A stretch of DNA of 64,000 bases, taken from positions 3,426,624 to 3,490,623 of the forward strand of contig NZ_KV917369.1 of assembly GCF_002019595.1 (NCBI RefSeq), given 5' to 3'. The notes below the pieces were generated by a model. It ran no database searches and was not told the DNA's origin. It worked only from the letters and a program-made list of their open reading frames with translations. The position numbers and the translations under genes are program-made. The stretch comes from Priestia abyssalis. GTDB lineage: Bacteria > Bacillota > Bacilli > Bacillales > Bacillaceae_H. Within the stretch, counting starts at the first letter, position 1. Every line of letters starts with the position of its first letter. Of this stretch, positions 15,610-24,063 are shown piece by piece.

Positions 15610-16794
15610 ATGTCAAAACATATTGTCATCTTAGGTGCAGGTTATGGCGGACTTTTAACGGCTTTAACCGCTCGTAAATATTTAAATAAAGCAGAAGCAA
15701 AGATTACTGTAGTAAACCAATACCCTACACACCAAATCATCACGGAATTACACCGCCTTGCAGGTGGAACAATCGCTGAAGGCGCGGTTTCTTTATCTTT
15801 AGAAAAACTTTTCAAAGGGAAAGATATCGATCTTAAAATTGCCAAAGTTGATTCTTTCTCCGTAGACAACAAAGAAGTAAAGCTTGCTGACGGCTCTACT
15901 TTATCATACGATGCCCTTGTTGTCGGCTTAGGAAGTACAACAGCTTACTTCGGTATCCCAGGACTTGAAGAGCACAGCATGGTGTTAAAATCTGTTGCTG
16001 ATGCTAACAAGGTTTACAACCATATTGAAGACCGCATCCGTGAATATGCGAAAACGAAAAATGAGGCAGATGCAACAATCCTAATCGGCGGCGGCGGATT
16101 AACCGGCGTTGAATTGGTTGGTGAAATTGTTGATAATATGCCGAAAGTGGCTAAACAGTATGGCGTAGATCCGAAAGAATTGAAAATCATGCTTGTTGAA
16201 GCTGGTCCAAAAATTCTTCCGGTTTTACCAGATCATTTAATCGAGCGCGCAACAGCAAGCTTAGAAAAACGCGGCGTTCAATTCTTGACAGGCCTTCCTG
16301 TAACAAATGTTAGCGGAAATGAAATTTCTTTAAAAGACGGCCAAAAAATCGTTGCCAACACGTTCGTTTGGACAGGCGGAGTTCAAGGCAACCCGCTGGT
16401 TGGTCAATCAGGACTTGCGGTAGATCGCGGCCGTGCAACGGTTAATGAATACCTTCAATCGACTTCCCACAATGACGTATTTGTCGTTGGTGACAGCGCT
16501 GTTGCTTTCCCTGAAGAAGGCGGCCGTCCATACGCACCGACAGCACAAAACGCATGGCAAATGGGTGAGCTTGTTGGATACAACCTATTCGCATACTTAC
16601 AAGATAAAACATTTGAAAAGTTTGCTCCAGTAAACTCTGGTACACTTGCAAGCTTAGGTCGTAAAGATGCGGTTGCGACAATCGGAGCAAATGAAACTCC
16701 GCTTAAAGGCTTACCGGCTACTTTAATGAAAGAAGCAAGTAACGTTCGTTATTTGTCACATATTAAAGGATTATTCAGCTTAGTGGCTCATTAA
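15610..16794 (+). CDS. ndh: Type II NADH dehydrogenase (NDH-2)
   Basis: 394 residues, matching the non-proton-pumping NADH:menaquinone oxidoreductase of bacilli along its length. FAD-binding Rossmann motif at the start (VILGAGYGGLLTALTARK), NADH-binding motif in the middle (ILIGGGGLTGVELVGE), and the quinone-side motif RPYAPTAQNAWQMGE. The amphipathic C-terminus (MKEASNVRYLSHIKGLFSLV) mediates peripheral attachment to the cytoplasmic membrane. It recycles NAD+ at the entry to the respiratory chain. Terminated by Repeat A copy 3. Confidence 0.93.
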   Translation: MSKHIVILGAGYGGLLTALTARKYLNKAEAKITVVNQYPTHQIITELHRLAGGTIAEGAVSLSLEKLFKGKDIDLKIAKVDSFSVDNKEVKLADGSTLSYDALVVGLGSTTAYFGIPGLEEHSMVLKSVADANKVYNHIEDRIREYAKTKNEADATILIGGGGLTGVELVGEIVDNMPKVAKQYGVDPKELKIMLVEAGPKILPVLPDHLIERATASLEKRGVQFLTGLPVTNVSGNEISLKDGQKIVANTFVWTGGVQGNPLVGQSGLAVDRGRATVNEYLQSTSHNDVFVVGDSAVAFPEEGGRPYAPTAQNAWQMGELVGYNLFAYLQDKTFEKFAPVNSGTLASLGRKDAVATIGANETPLKGLPATLMKEASNVRYLSHIKGLFSLVAH

Positions 16795-16803
16795 AAATAA
16801 AAA

Positions 16804-16930
16804 AGAGGATGACTGAAAGGGCAAAACACAGCCTTGTCGGTCATCCTCCTGAAAGGCCCCGCCATGAAAACCCTGTAAAATCAAGGGATTGTGTGGCGGG
16901 GCCTTTCAGTAAAAATCAGTTTTTGTGATT
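16804..16930 (+). repeat. Repeat A copy 3 (full, two hairpins)
   Basis: Hairpin 1: 16805-16813 with 16840-16848 (GAGGATGAC / GTCATCCTC) plus an inner stem. Hairpin 2: perfect 14-bp stem GAAAGGCCCCGCCA (16851-16864) with 16894-16907. Tail agtaaaaatcagtttttgtga follows. It starts 10 bp after the ndh stop. Confidence 0.85.
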
Positions 16931-16993
16931 GATTAGAGCCTTATGGTGAACAGCTTTTTGTATTACCCTTTCATTTTTTGCAATTAAGATCGA

Positions 16994-17284
16994 TTACAAA
17001 TCTTTTCGCAAACGGGTATCGAGCACGAAAGTGCCAAACGGCAGCAATGATGCGATAAAGGCCCCAACAACACGAATAAAAGGCCAACGATGCTTAAACC
17101 ATACAACAACCAGCATCAGGACGAAAAGAACAAACAATACACCGTGTGCCATTCCGAAGATTTGAACAAAAATAGGAAAGTCAGCAAAATACTTAAGCGG
17201 CATAGCGATAAAAAGTAGAATCAAATAAGAAATTCCTTCAATAATACCAATTCTGCGCAACAGGCCAATAGTCGATTTCCCCAT
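16994..17284 (-). CDS. DUF3817 membrane protein (YdzA-like)
   Basis: 96 residues with three hydrophobic helices matching DUF3817: RRIGIIEGISYLILLFIAMP at the start, FGMAHGVLFVLFVLMLVVVW in the middle, and GAFIASLLPFGTFVLDTRL at the end. Members are small integral membrane proteins of unknown function. Start at 17284 behind a GGGGGGA-type site. Separately transcribed. Confidence 0.8.
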   Translation of the reverse strand: MGKSTIGLLRRIGIIEGISYLILLFIAMPLKYFADFPIFVQIFGMAHGVLFVLFVLMLVVVWFKHRWPFIRVVGAFIASLLPFGTFVLDTRLRKDL

Positions 17285-17419
17285 ATGGCCGTCCCCCCTT
17301 TATGAAAAAATGATCTCCTATAACATTCTATATGTAGATACGTTCAAAAACTAGTCTAGTTTCAAACTCTTATATATATTTCACTTAATAACTAGACACA
17401 TCTTCATTCAGTTGAAAGA

Positions 17420-17585
17420 CATCACAACCGGCAATCCAGACAGCTTGAATCCATCTTCAAGGGTTCACCTAAGCGGATGGCGCCAACCCCGCAAGGGGGG
17501 TGTCAGCCGCTTAGGTCTAGAAAATTTGGCATGGCCGTTCTTTGGTCATGTCGAATTTTCTAAATCGATCTATATAGCTTTGAGG
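17420..17585. repeat. Repeat B copy 2 with inserted GC-rich hairpin
   Basis: After the lead (ccagacagcttgaatcc) comes an extra nested hairpin CCTAAGCGG / CCGCTTAGG (17468-17515) with inner CCCC / GGGG. The Repeat B core stem follows, AGAAAATTTGGCATGG / TCATGTCGAATTTTCT (17519-17561), then TCTAAATCgATCTATATAG. Confidence 0.75.
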
Positions 17586-17629
17586 TGGGAGTCTTCTGTC
17601 GGTAAATGATTAAAGCGGCATAAACAGAC

Positions 17630-17690
17630 AATGAACCCCACCTATCGCTTCGTGCCGCAGGTGGGGTTTCTTGTCACTCCTCTCTCAACG
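17630..17690 (-). mobile_element. Orphan IS605-type right-end hairpin
   Basis: The hairpin CCCCACCT / AGGTGGGG with spacer atcgcttcgtgccgc and the following tttcttgtc matches the right end of the element at 2204-2250, but no tnpB sequence adjoins it. It lies 40 bp after the end of the germination permease gene and may serve as its terminator. Confidence 0.55.
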
Positions 17691-17710
17691 GATAAAGCGA
17701 TGGCGGGCCT

Positions 17711-18838
17711 TCAACCTTTATGGTATTGTGCTTTAATCGATTTTTTTCGCATCGCATAAACGAGCAGTAATAAGAGCGGTAAAAACAGGCCAATCGATAA
17801 AGCATATGGAATCCACGTTTCGTTAACCCATGTTTGCATATAATTCACATTCGGGGAAACGATGAGCGATAGCACAATTAAAATCATTCCGAGCGGGAGA
17901 GCCAGGGTCCGAACATCGTTTAAATGGAAGATTTGTCCGATTCCAAGCGTAACGACGTACATATAGATAGTGACCCTAAAATAAAGCGAAATGAACCAAA
18001 CAATGGCGATGAGTGCTTCCATACGCTGCAAAAAGTTCCCGATGTTGATTTTTTTGGCAAGCACATATGTCGGATATAAATTTCTTGCTGTCAAATCCGC
18101 ACCAAGGACTAACACACTGAGCGCGATGGTCATGAACAACATCATACCGCCCATAATGGCCCCGGCAAGCAGACTTTTTCGTGCATTGTTTGCGTTTTGA
18201 ATATATACAGGGGCGAACATTAGCAATACGATGTCCGGCAAAAAAGCAACGCTAAGGAACGTCAACACACCTGTCCAAATCGGCATTAACCCTCCAGCGA
18301 ATACAGGCTGAACATTTTTAAGTTCGATATTTGGAAAACTTAAACAAATCAGCACGACAAAAAAGAAGATAAACCATGGGAATAGAAGTTCTGCGGTCCG
18401 GGCAATTGTCTCCAACCCGAGCCGCATTCCCATGATGACTATCGCGCCAAAAAGAATGTGAATCGCTTCGACCGGTGTTTCATTTAAAATTTGCGTTCTC
18501 ATGAAGTTTCCTAAATAATATAAAACCCCCACTGGTCCTCCTAAAAATAACGTGACAATAAGGAAAAATGCGACCGTTTTCCCTAGCCATTTCCCTAAAA
18601 TCGCTTCCATCATTTCAATTAGATTCATGTTAGGCAAAAGGTTACCGATTGTTGTATATAAAAAGATCAGCAATAAACCAATAGCATTTCCAATGGCTGC
18701 TGCAATCCAAGCATCTTGCTTTGCTTGTTGGGCTAGGCCGGATGTAATGATTAGCACGGCGGTCCCTACTGTAAACAGCGCCGTTAAAACCATTAATTGG
18801 CTTGCCGAAATTTTTCCGCCCTCCATCTTGTTTTCCAT
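17711..18838 (-). CDS. Spore germination permease, GerAB/GerKB family (receptor 1 subunit B)
   Basis: 375 residues with about ten membrane helices, in the APC-like germinant permease family; the start ISASQLMVLTALFTVGTAVL is typical. In GerA-type receptors the B subunit binds the nutrient germinant in the inner spore membrane. Last gene of the A-C-D-B operon; preceded at 18 bp by the small D gene. The ligand is unknown. Confidence 0.9.
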   Translation of the reverse strand: MENKMEGGKISASQLMVLTALFTVGTAVLIITSGLAQQAKQDAWIAAAIGNAIGLLLIFLYTTIGNLLPNMNLIEMMEAILGKWLGKTVAFFLIVTLFLGGPVGVLYYLGNFMRTQILNETPVEAIHILFGAIVIMGMRLGLETIARTAELLFPWFIFFFVVLICLSFPNIELKNVQPVFAGGLMPIWTGVLTFLSVAFLPDIVLLMFAPVYIQNANNARKSLLAGAIMGGMMLFMTIALSVLVLGADLTARNLYPTYVLAKKINIGNFLQRMEALIAIVWFISLYFRVTIYMYVVTLGIGQIFHLNDVRTLALPLGMILIVLSLIVSPNVNYMQTWVNETWIPYALSIGLFLPLLLLLVYAMRKKSIKAQYHKG

Positions 18839-18856
18839 CTCTTCATCGTTTCCTTT

Positions 18857-19087
18857 CTAGCTCAATAAACTTAACAGCAATTTGCTAAATGGCTTGTATA
18901 TGGCGGCAATCGCATCTAAAGGATTGGGTATCGGGAAATGGAGAGCCTTTGCCATGCTGAGCGCTGTTCCAATGAAAAAAAGTACGAAAAAGGCAGCAAG
19001 CTCTTTTTTTTGTTTTCTTTTTAAAAATCCCGGCACTTCGATTATAAGAATGAATATTGCAGCTCCCATTACAAAAATAACCGCCAT
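18857..19087 (-). CDS. Small two-helix germinant receptor accessory protein (D subunit type), receptor 1
   Basis: 76 residues consisting mainly of two hydrophobic segments (VIFVMGAAIFILIIEVPGFL and ELAAFFVLFFIGTALSMA). It sits between the C and B genes, 6 bp after C. Small two-helix D proteins in ger operons have been described in bacilli and modulate receptor function; identity here rests on size, topology and position. The second ger operon has an equivalent gene. Confidence 0.7.
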   Translation of the reverse strand: MAVIFVMGAAIFILIIEVPGFLKRKQKKELAAFFVLFFIGTALSMAKALHFPIPNPLDAIAAIYKPFSKLLLSLLS

Positions 19088-19093
19088 ATGTTT

Positions 19094-20287
19094 TTACTCC
19101 TTCATCTCTCTCAAAACGGAATTTCCTACCGTCCCGATGCCTTCAATTTTCACCTTTATGTTCACCTCTGCCGGGATGTCGACAAACACTTCATTCCAGT
19201 TCTTTTTCACCTTTTTCCAATACGCTGGATCCTCGCGGTAAATGGCCTGTCCGAACCCAAAAATGTCTGTCTCCAGCTCTTTTGCTTTTTTGATCGCAGC
19301 TTCACTATGTTCTTTCATCACCTTTTCCGTCTTTTTTTCCAGCTGCTTCAGTGTGTTTGATTTCATTAAATCAAGACTTTTGCATTCAACATCTCCTACA
19401 CTCCCTATCGCTTCAATGTTCACTTCAACTTTTGCTTCACCGTTCTTCACCCTTCCTTTTATCTTCGATGTTGCCCTCATAATTTCAATTCCGACTTTTC
19501 CGCCTTCGGAGCAAGGCACTTGGATAACTGTACTATCAAGCTTATCCACAATGTTTGTATAGCCTTTGCTTTCATCTTCATTTAACCAGCCGACGAGCTG
19601 ATCTTTTTTAAATACGGCAATATCTTCATATTGCAGCTGTGCCTCAGGATCAATTTCCTGCATATTCGTCCTTTTTTCGCCTGCCTCTTGGCTGCCGATC
19701 ACCTTTACTCCTGTTAAAGCAGGGTTAATCCCTTCCCCAATGAGATTGGCAATGAATTCATCCAATGTAACGGATACTGTTGGGGCCCATACCTTTTCGG
19801 AGACTTCAAGTGCGGTAAACAGTTTATTAGAGGGGATTTTTTCGAGTGGAAGCAATATTTTCAACACATTTTCTGCTTTTGTATCAGAAGCGACCGCTAA
19901 ATAAAAATCAGTCCGCAATTCGTGATCTCTTGATAAAAAATCCAGTATCTCCCCGATTCCTTCTTTCGCTGCTTCTTCACCGATGACAACCATTCGAAGG
20001 TGGGCAACGTAAATCTTTCGGGGGGAAATCGTCGTCACTTTTCGAAGAGCCTCGAATATCGTATCGCCCTTTTCTTTAAACATGACCGCCGTTGCCCCCT
20101 CTCCTCCCCCCGCCTTTGAGGCTACTTCTCCAGGATTGACGACTTGGAACGAAACGACATACTGTCCATCGACTTTATCAATGCCCATTCCAACCGCGAT
20201 GGCAAGGGTGTTTAATTCTCGGCGGTTCCAACAGCCGGTCAAAAAAACTAATAAAACGACTAGGACGATGATTATTTTTCGCTTCAT
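19094..20287 (-). CDS. Ger(x)C-family spore germination lipoprotein (receptor 1 subunit C)
   Basis: 397 residues with a lipoprotein signal peptide ending VFLTGC (lipid-modified Cys) and the GCWNRRELN start diagnostic of Ger(x)C. The mature part carries the conserved internal segment EKIPSNKLFTALEVSEK and the C-terminal alpha/beta domain. It would be anchored on the outer face of the inner spore membrane. The start at 20287 is chosen because GGAGGTGA lies just upstream; the 8-codon extension is unlikely. Confidence 0.9.
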   Translation of the reverse strand: MKRKIIIVLVVLLVFLTGCWNRRELNTLAIAVGMGIDKVDGQYVVSFQVVNPGEVASKAGGGEGATAVMFKEKGDTIFEALRKVTTISPRKIYVAHLRMVVIGEEAAKEGIGEILDFLSRDHELRTDFYLAVASDTKAENVLKILLPLEKIPSNKLFTALEVSEKVWAPTVSVTLDEFIANLIGEGINPALTGVKVIGSQEAGEKRTNMQEIDPEAQLQYEDIAVFKKDQLVGWLNEDESKGYTNIVDKLDSTVIQVPCSEGGKVGIEIMRATSKIKGRVKNGEAKVEVNIEAIGSVGDVECKSLDLMKSNTLKQLEKKTEKVMKEHSEAAIKKAKELETDIFGFGQAIYREDPAYWKKVKKNWNEVFVDIPAEVNIKVKIEGIGTVGNSVLREMKE

Positions 20288-20311
20288 CCGTTCACCTCCG
20301 CTTTTCGTCAT

Positions 20312-21910
20312 CTAGTTTGAATTTCTTGTTTTCGGCTTTGAAGGAGGGGGCGTATTGGCTTTCACGGAATTTCCCTTCGTAATATAGCGGGGACGAGACG
20401 ACCACTTCCAAATCGGGGCCCGGAAAATCCCGTCTTTTTGTTCGGACAAAATAAACGGGGCAAAAGGACTCATATACGGAACACCGAATGACCGCAAGCT
20501 GGATAGATGAAGAAGCATGGCAACTAAACCGACGAGAATGCCGAATAAGCCAAAAGCGGCGGCAAGTCCCATTAAAATAAAGCGTAACATCCTGACTGCA
20601 ATCGCAATATTGAACGATGGCAGCACAAAGTTCGCAATCGCTGTAATCGAGACAACAATGACCATGGCGGCCGAGACGATTCCCGCTTCCACCGCAGCCT
20701 GGCCGATGACAAGTGCACCGACAATCGAAATCGCCTGCCCTACCGCCCTTGGCATTCGGACACCGGCCTCCCTTAAAATTTCAAACGCCACTTCCATCAT
20801 TAGCGCTTCAATAAAGGCCGGAAACGGGACTCCTTCCCGCTGTGCGGCCAAACTAATGAGCAACGGCGTCGGCAGCATTTCTTGATGATATGTCGTAATG
20901 GCAATATATAAAGAAGGCGCCATTAAAGCGATGAAAAAGCAAAGATAGCGCAGCATGCGAATAAGACCAAAATCGGAACGGTGATAATAATCCTCCGCCG
21001 CTTGGAAGTATTGGATAAATAGAGCGGGAACTAACAAAACAAATGGTGTTCCATCGACTAAAATGGCAATGCGCCCTTCAAGCAAGCTTGCTGCCACAAC
21101 ATCAGGCCGCTCTGTATTGTAGACGGTCGGCCACGGGGAGTATACTTCATCTTCAATCAATTCCTCAATATTGCCGCTTTCTAAAATGCCGTCAATATCA
21201 ATTCGATCAAGGCGGGCATGCACTTCTTGGACGATTTTATCGTTGGCGACTCCTTTTATGTACATGATGGAAACGTTCGTTTTTGTCCGCCTTCCTATTT
21301 TTTTGTTTTCAAGCCAAAGATGCTGGTCTTTAATCTTTCGGCGAATCAGCGCCGTATTTGTCCGTAATGTTTCGGAAAACCCTTCCCTCGGGCCGCGAAT
21401 GACCGTTTGAGCGGACGGTTCTGTTACACCGCGGTCTTCCCATGCTGTCAGCCCGATGGAAAATCCCTTTGAACAGCCTTCGAGCAAAAAAATAGTATTT
21501 CCTGATAACAAGGCCGTAAACAACTCGTCATAATCCGTGATGGGCTGAATGTCTCCTACAGAAAGGATAAATTCCTGCAGCAGCTCATATGAATTGTGTC
21601 CAGCGGCAATTTTTCGTTCCCACTCTGTTCCCCGTATATTAAGCATGAGCGGCTCGATAATAAACTCTTGAACAGATTGTGTATCGGAAAGCCCATCCGT
21701 ATAAAAAAGAGCGATGTTGATTGTCTGCTCGCTTCCAAGTTTCATTTCCCTTACAATAATATCTTCACTATGCCCTAAAGTCGTTTTAATTTTATTTATA
21801 TTTTCTTGAAGATTTTCTTTTAAAGGTTCCGTTTGAATCATGTTCTCTTTTCCTTCACCTTGTACAGGCGCGGGCGGTTTCCATTTCATCGCTTTTTTTA
21901 TAAATTTCAT
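20312..21910 (-). CDS. GerA-family spore germination protein (receptor 1 subunit A)
   Basis: 532 residues. The soluble N-terminal domain (to ~260) has the family signature VIRGPREGFSETLRTNTALI and NTERPDVVAASLLEGR, followed by five or six membrane helices (EVAFEILREAGVRMPRAVGQ). The A subunit forms the oligomeric ion channel of the receptor. First gene of the operon; expression in the forespore would need a sigma-G promoter, which I could not place confidently upstream. Confidence 0.92.
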   Translation of the reverse strand: MKFIKKAMKWKPPAPVQGEGKENMIQTEPLKENLQENINKIKTTLGHSEDIIVREMKLGSEQTINIALFYTDGLSDTQSVQEFIIEPLMLNIRGTEWERKIAAGHNSYELLQEFILSVGDIQPITDYDELFTALLSGNTIFLLEGCSKGFSIGLTAWEDRGVTEPSAQTVIRGPREGFSETLRTNTALIRRKIKDQHLWLENKKIGRRTKTNVSIMYIKGVANDKIVQEVHARLDRIDIDGILESGNIEELIEDEVYSPWPTVYNTERPDVVAASLLEGRIAILVDGTPFVLLVPALFIQYFQAAEDYYHRSDFGLIRMLRYLCFFIALMAPSLYIAITTYHQEMLPTPLLISLAAQREGVPFPAFIEALMMEVAFEILREAGVRMPRAVGQAISIVGALVIGQAAVEAGIVSAAMVIVVSITAIANFVLPSFNIAIAVRMLRFILMGLAAAFGLFGILVGLVAMLLHLSSLRSFGVPYMSPFAPFILSEQKDGIFRAPIWKWSSRPRYITKGNSVKANTPPPSKPKTRNSN

Positions 21911-22073
21911 GCGAACTAAGACCTCTCGATTTAAATTCCCTAGTGTGTTCTATCTCATTATCGACGAAACAGGTCTGTTTCAAACTCGAACTTTATCGAT
22001 TTCATACATAATGGGCACTCTATTTTATTCGTGCCCTCTTTGTCCTTCATCCATCTATCTAAAAAAACACAAA

Positions 22074-22114
22074 AAAGTCGATGATTCACAACATTAAGTT
22101 GTGAATCATCGACA
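22074..22114 (-). terminator. Terminator after qoxD
   Basis: A perfect stem (22077-22094 with 22097-22114, core GATGATTCACAAC / GTTGTGAATCATC) has an A-rich left flank (U-run on the minus strand), 52 bp beyond the qoxD stop. Confidence 0.8.
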
Positions 22115-22165
22115 ATATTGGGTAGAAAACTATATTCATTCGCAAATGCTTACGGGTGTTTAACT

Positions 22166-22474
22166 TTATTGCACTTGCGAATTAAATGTCATGATCCACA
22201 TCGAACCGGCGACGATGGTAATGACGAAGACGATTCCGAGAATTAATGCCATGACATTATAGCGCGGTTTTTCACCATCTTTAATGTGCATGAAGAAAAA
22301 CAGCTGTACGAGAAACTGCAGAACGGCCATTCCCATGATAATGACAGAAAGCGGTCCCCTGCTTAGCCAATGGTTCAATACCATGACAAGCGGAATGATC
22401 GTCAATACAATCGAAAAGATAAACCCAATCGTGTATGCTTTTAATGACCCATGATGTTCCTGATGTTGTGACAT
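22166..22474 (-). CDS. qoxD: Cytochrome aa3 quinol oxidase subunit IV
   Basis: 102 residues with three hydrophobic helices matching quinol oxidase subunit 4: HGSLKAYTIGFIFSIVLTII, the second helix LSVIIMGMAVLQFLVQLFFF and MHIKDGEKPRYN. The frame is complete and conserved. Since subunits I, II and III upstream are all broken, the protein probably has no partner. The deletion that truncated qoxC has also removed qoxD's own spacer and ribosome binding site; its ATG now lies inside the remaining qoxC frame. Confidence 0.85.
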   Translation of the reverse strand: MSQHQEHHGSLKAYTIGFIFSIVLTIIPLVMVLNHWLSRGPLSVIIMGMAVLQFLVQLFFFMHIKDGEKPRYNVMALILGIVFVITIVAGSMWIMTFNSQVQ

Positions 22475-22970
22475 CTGTAATGCCCCGGCGTTTCAATTGA
22501 AAAATGATGGCTGCCATCCATACTAATCCAATCGATACGTGGATACCATGTGTGCTGACGAGCGTATAAAAAGCCGTTAAAAATGCACTTGTTGAAATGG
22601 TTGCACCTTCGTGCACCATGACGCGAAATTCATTGATTTCCAAACCGATGAACGCTAAACTTAATAGTGCCGTTACAATCAACCAGCCTATTAAACTTTT
22701 AACCTTCCCTTTTTGCATGGCGAGCACAGCCAAGCCGCTCGTGAAACTGCTTGTCAATAGAATGAACGTTTCAGCGACAAACCCCGGAACTTCAAATAGT
22801 TCTTTCCCGGTAGGGCCTCCGGCTGTGTGGTCCCAAAGGACGGCATATGTTGCGAACAACGCCCCGAATAAAATACAGTCTGTTACAAGAAACAGCCAAA
22901 ACCCAAGTACTTTGATCGATTCATGCTCTTCATGGTGATGCTCATCATGATATACTACAGCATGTGCCAT
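22281..22970 (-). pseudogene. qoxC: Cytochrome aa3 quinol oxidase subunit III, C-terminus deleted
   Basis: Residues 1-~160 match QoxC well (HDEHHHEEHESIKVLGFWLF ... GLEINEFRVMVHEGATISTS ... STHGIHVSIGLVWM). After LKRRGIT the sequence runs straight into the first codons of qoxD in another frame, so the last ~30-35 residues (final helix) and the qoxC-qoxD spacer are missing. The frame then reads antisensical residues through qoxD to 22281. Start at 22970 overlaps the end of the qoxB remnant. Confidence 0.85.
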
Positions 22971-22972
22971 TA

Positions 22973-23250
22973 TTATACCACCCTCCCTATTGAGGCCTCG
23001 GTGCTTTTAATCTCGTCAACCGGAATATAGTAATCAGAATTATATTGGAACGAGCTCGCAAGCATGCATCCCGCTACTCCAACCAATCTGAAAATCGCCA
23101 TCCACGCCATAACCATTTCCACTTTTTAAAATAAGTTAGCACAAAAACAATTCCAATCATCGTTAAAACGATCGCGACATCCGCACCATAAATGAGCGGT
23201 TCACCTGTTACAAAAAATTCCGATGCGAAATCCTTCAACTTATCGAACAA
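22973..23250 (-). pseudogene. qoxB: Cytochrome aa3 quinol oxidase subunit I, ~1.7 kb deleted
   Basis: Only the two ends remain. The N-terminus starts at a TTG (23250) behind AGGAGG and reads FDKLKDFASEFFVTGEPLIY ... VLTYFKKWKWLW. It then jumps to the C-terminal tail (SFQYNSDYYIPVDEIKST) ending at 22973. All haem and copper ligand helices are lost; intact QoxB is about 650 residues. The junction lies near 23095-23120, with a frame change. Confidence 0.88.
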
Positions 23251-23279
23251 AGTGGGTTCCTCCTTTCCTTTATTTCAAA

Positions 23280-23997
23280 TTATTTACTTTCAAAGTTCGG
23301 TCCGTACCGCAGACCGCAAAGCGCTTCAAGAGAGGTTTTAGCATTGTGTTCCATATATTCTCCGCCGTTTTTCATCACCGTGTCATAGAACAAAAGCGGA
23401 GGGATAGATGAGAATGACATTTTTTCTGCCACACCCGGCATTGTATATACTTGGCCGCCAAGCTGCGGCACCCAGAAAGAATTCATCGGAGCGTCTGATG
23501 TAAGAACAAATTGAACCGGCTTGTCTTCTGGAATTTCCACATAGTTGACAGTCGCAATGTCTTCTTCTGGATATTGGAACAACTATTTCCAATCAAGCGA
23601 TGTAACTTGAATCGTAATTGGTTTTACATTCGGATCAGGCGGCTCAACCAACTTATATGTCGCCTTCGCGGTGAAGAAGCCAAGAATACCTGACGATCGG
23701 AATCCCCCACCAAATGATTTCAAGTGTTTTACTATCATCCCACTCCGGTGTATATGGAGCGTTGTTTCCCGGTTTATCACGGTAACGGAACACGATATAC
23801 ACAAGAAGGCCTGTAACGGGGATGACGACAATTGCACATAAAATAATGGAAAAAATAATGAGATCCTACTCTTTTTGCGCAACCGGCCCTTGCGGATTCA
23901 ATACAAAGTAACGGTTATCGCATCCTGCCAGCAAGACCATCGCCATTGCTGCCATCATCCATAGCTTGCTTTTTTTCAGCCACTTCTGCCTGTTCAT
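23280..23997 (-). pseudogene. qoxA: Cytochrome aa3 quinol oxidase subunit II, multiply broken
   Basis: From the ATG at 23997 the lipoprotein signal (VLLAGCDNRYFVLNPQGPVA) is followed by an in-frame TAG after AQKE. Homology then continues (YRDKPGNNAPYTPEWDDSKT, IIWWGIPIV), shifts frame (ILGFFTAKATYKLVEPPDPN), meets a second stop after TSLDWK, resumes (LFQYPEEDIATVNYVEIPED) and, after GGQVYTMPG, lacks ~70 residues before the C-terminus (GVAEKMSFSSIPPLLFYDTV). Several independent lesions show long-standing loss of function. No ribosome binding site remains upstream. Confidence 0.88.
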
Positions 23998-24063
23998 CCG
24001 GGATAAAAATGGACATGCTCCGGAACACTATGACCAAAAGGCAGTGAGAAAAGGAGGAATAAC

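Noticed and set aside
20082..21778. Several 60-120 codon plus-strand ORFs inside the ger operons and the cyclase gene
   Set aside because: They are antisense shadows of strongly conserved minus-strand genes, without ribosome binding sites.
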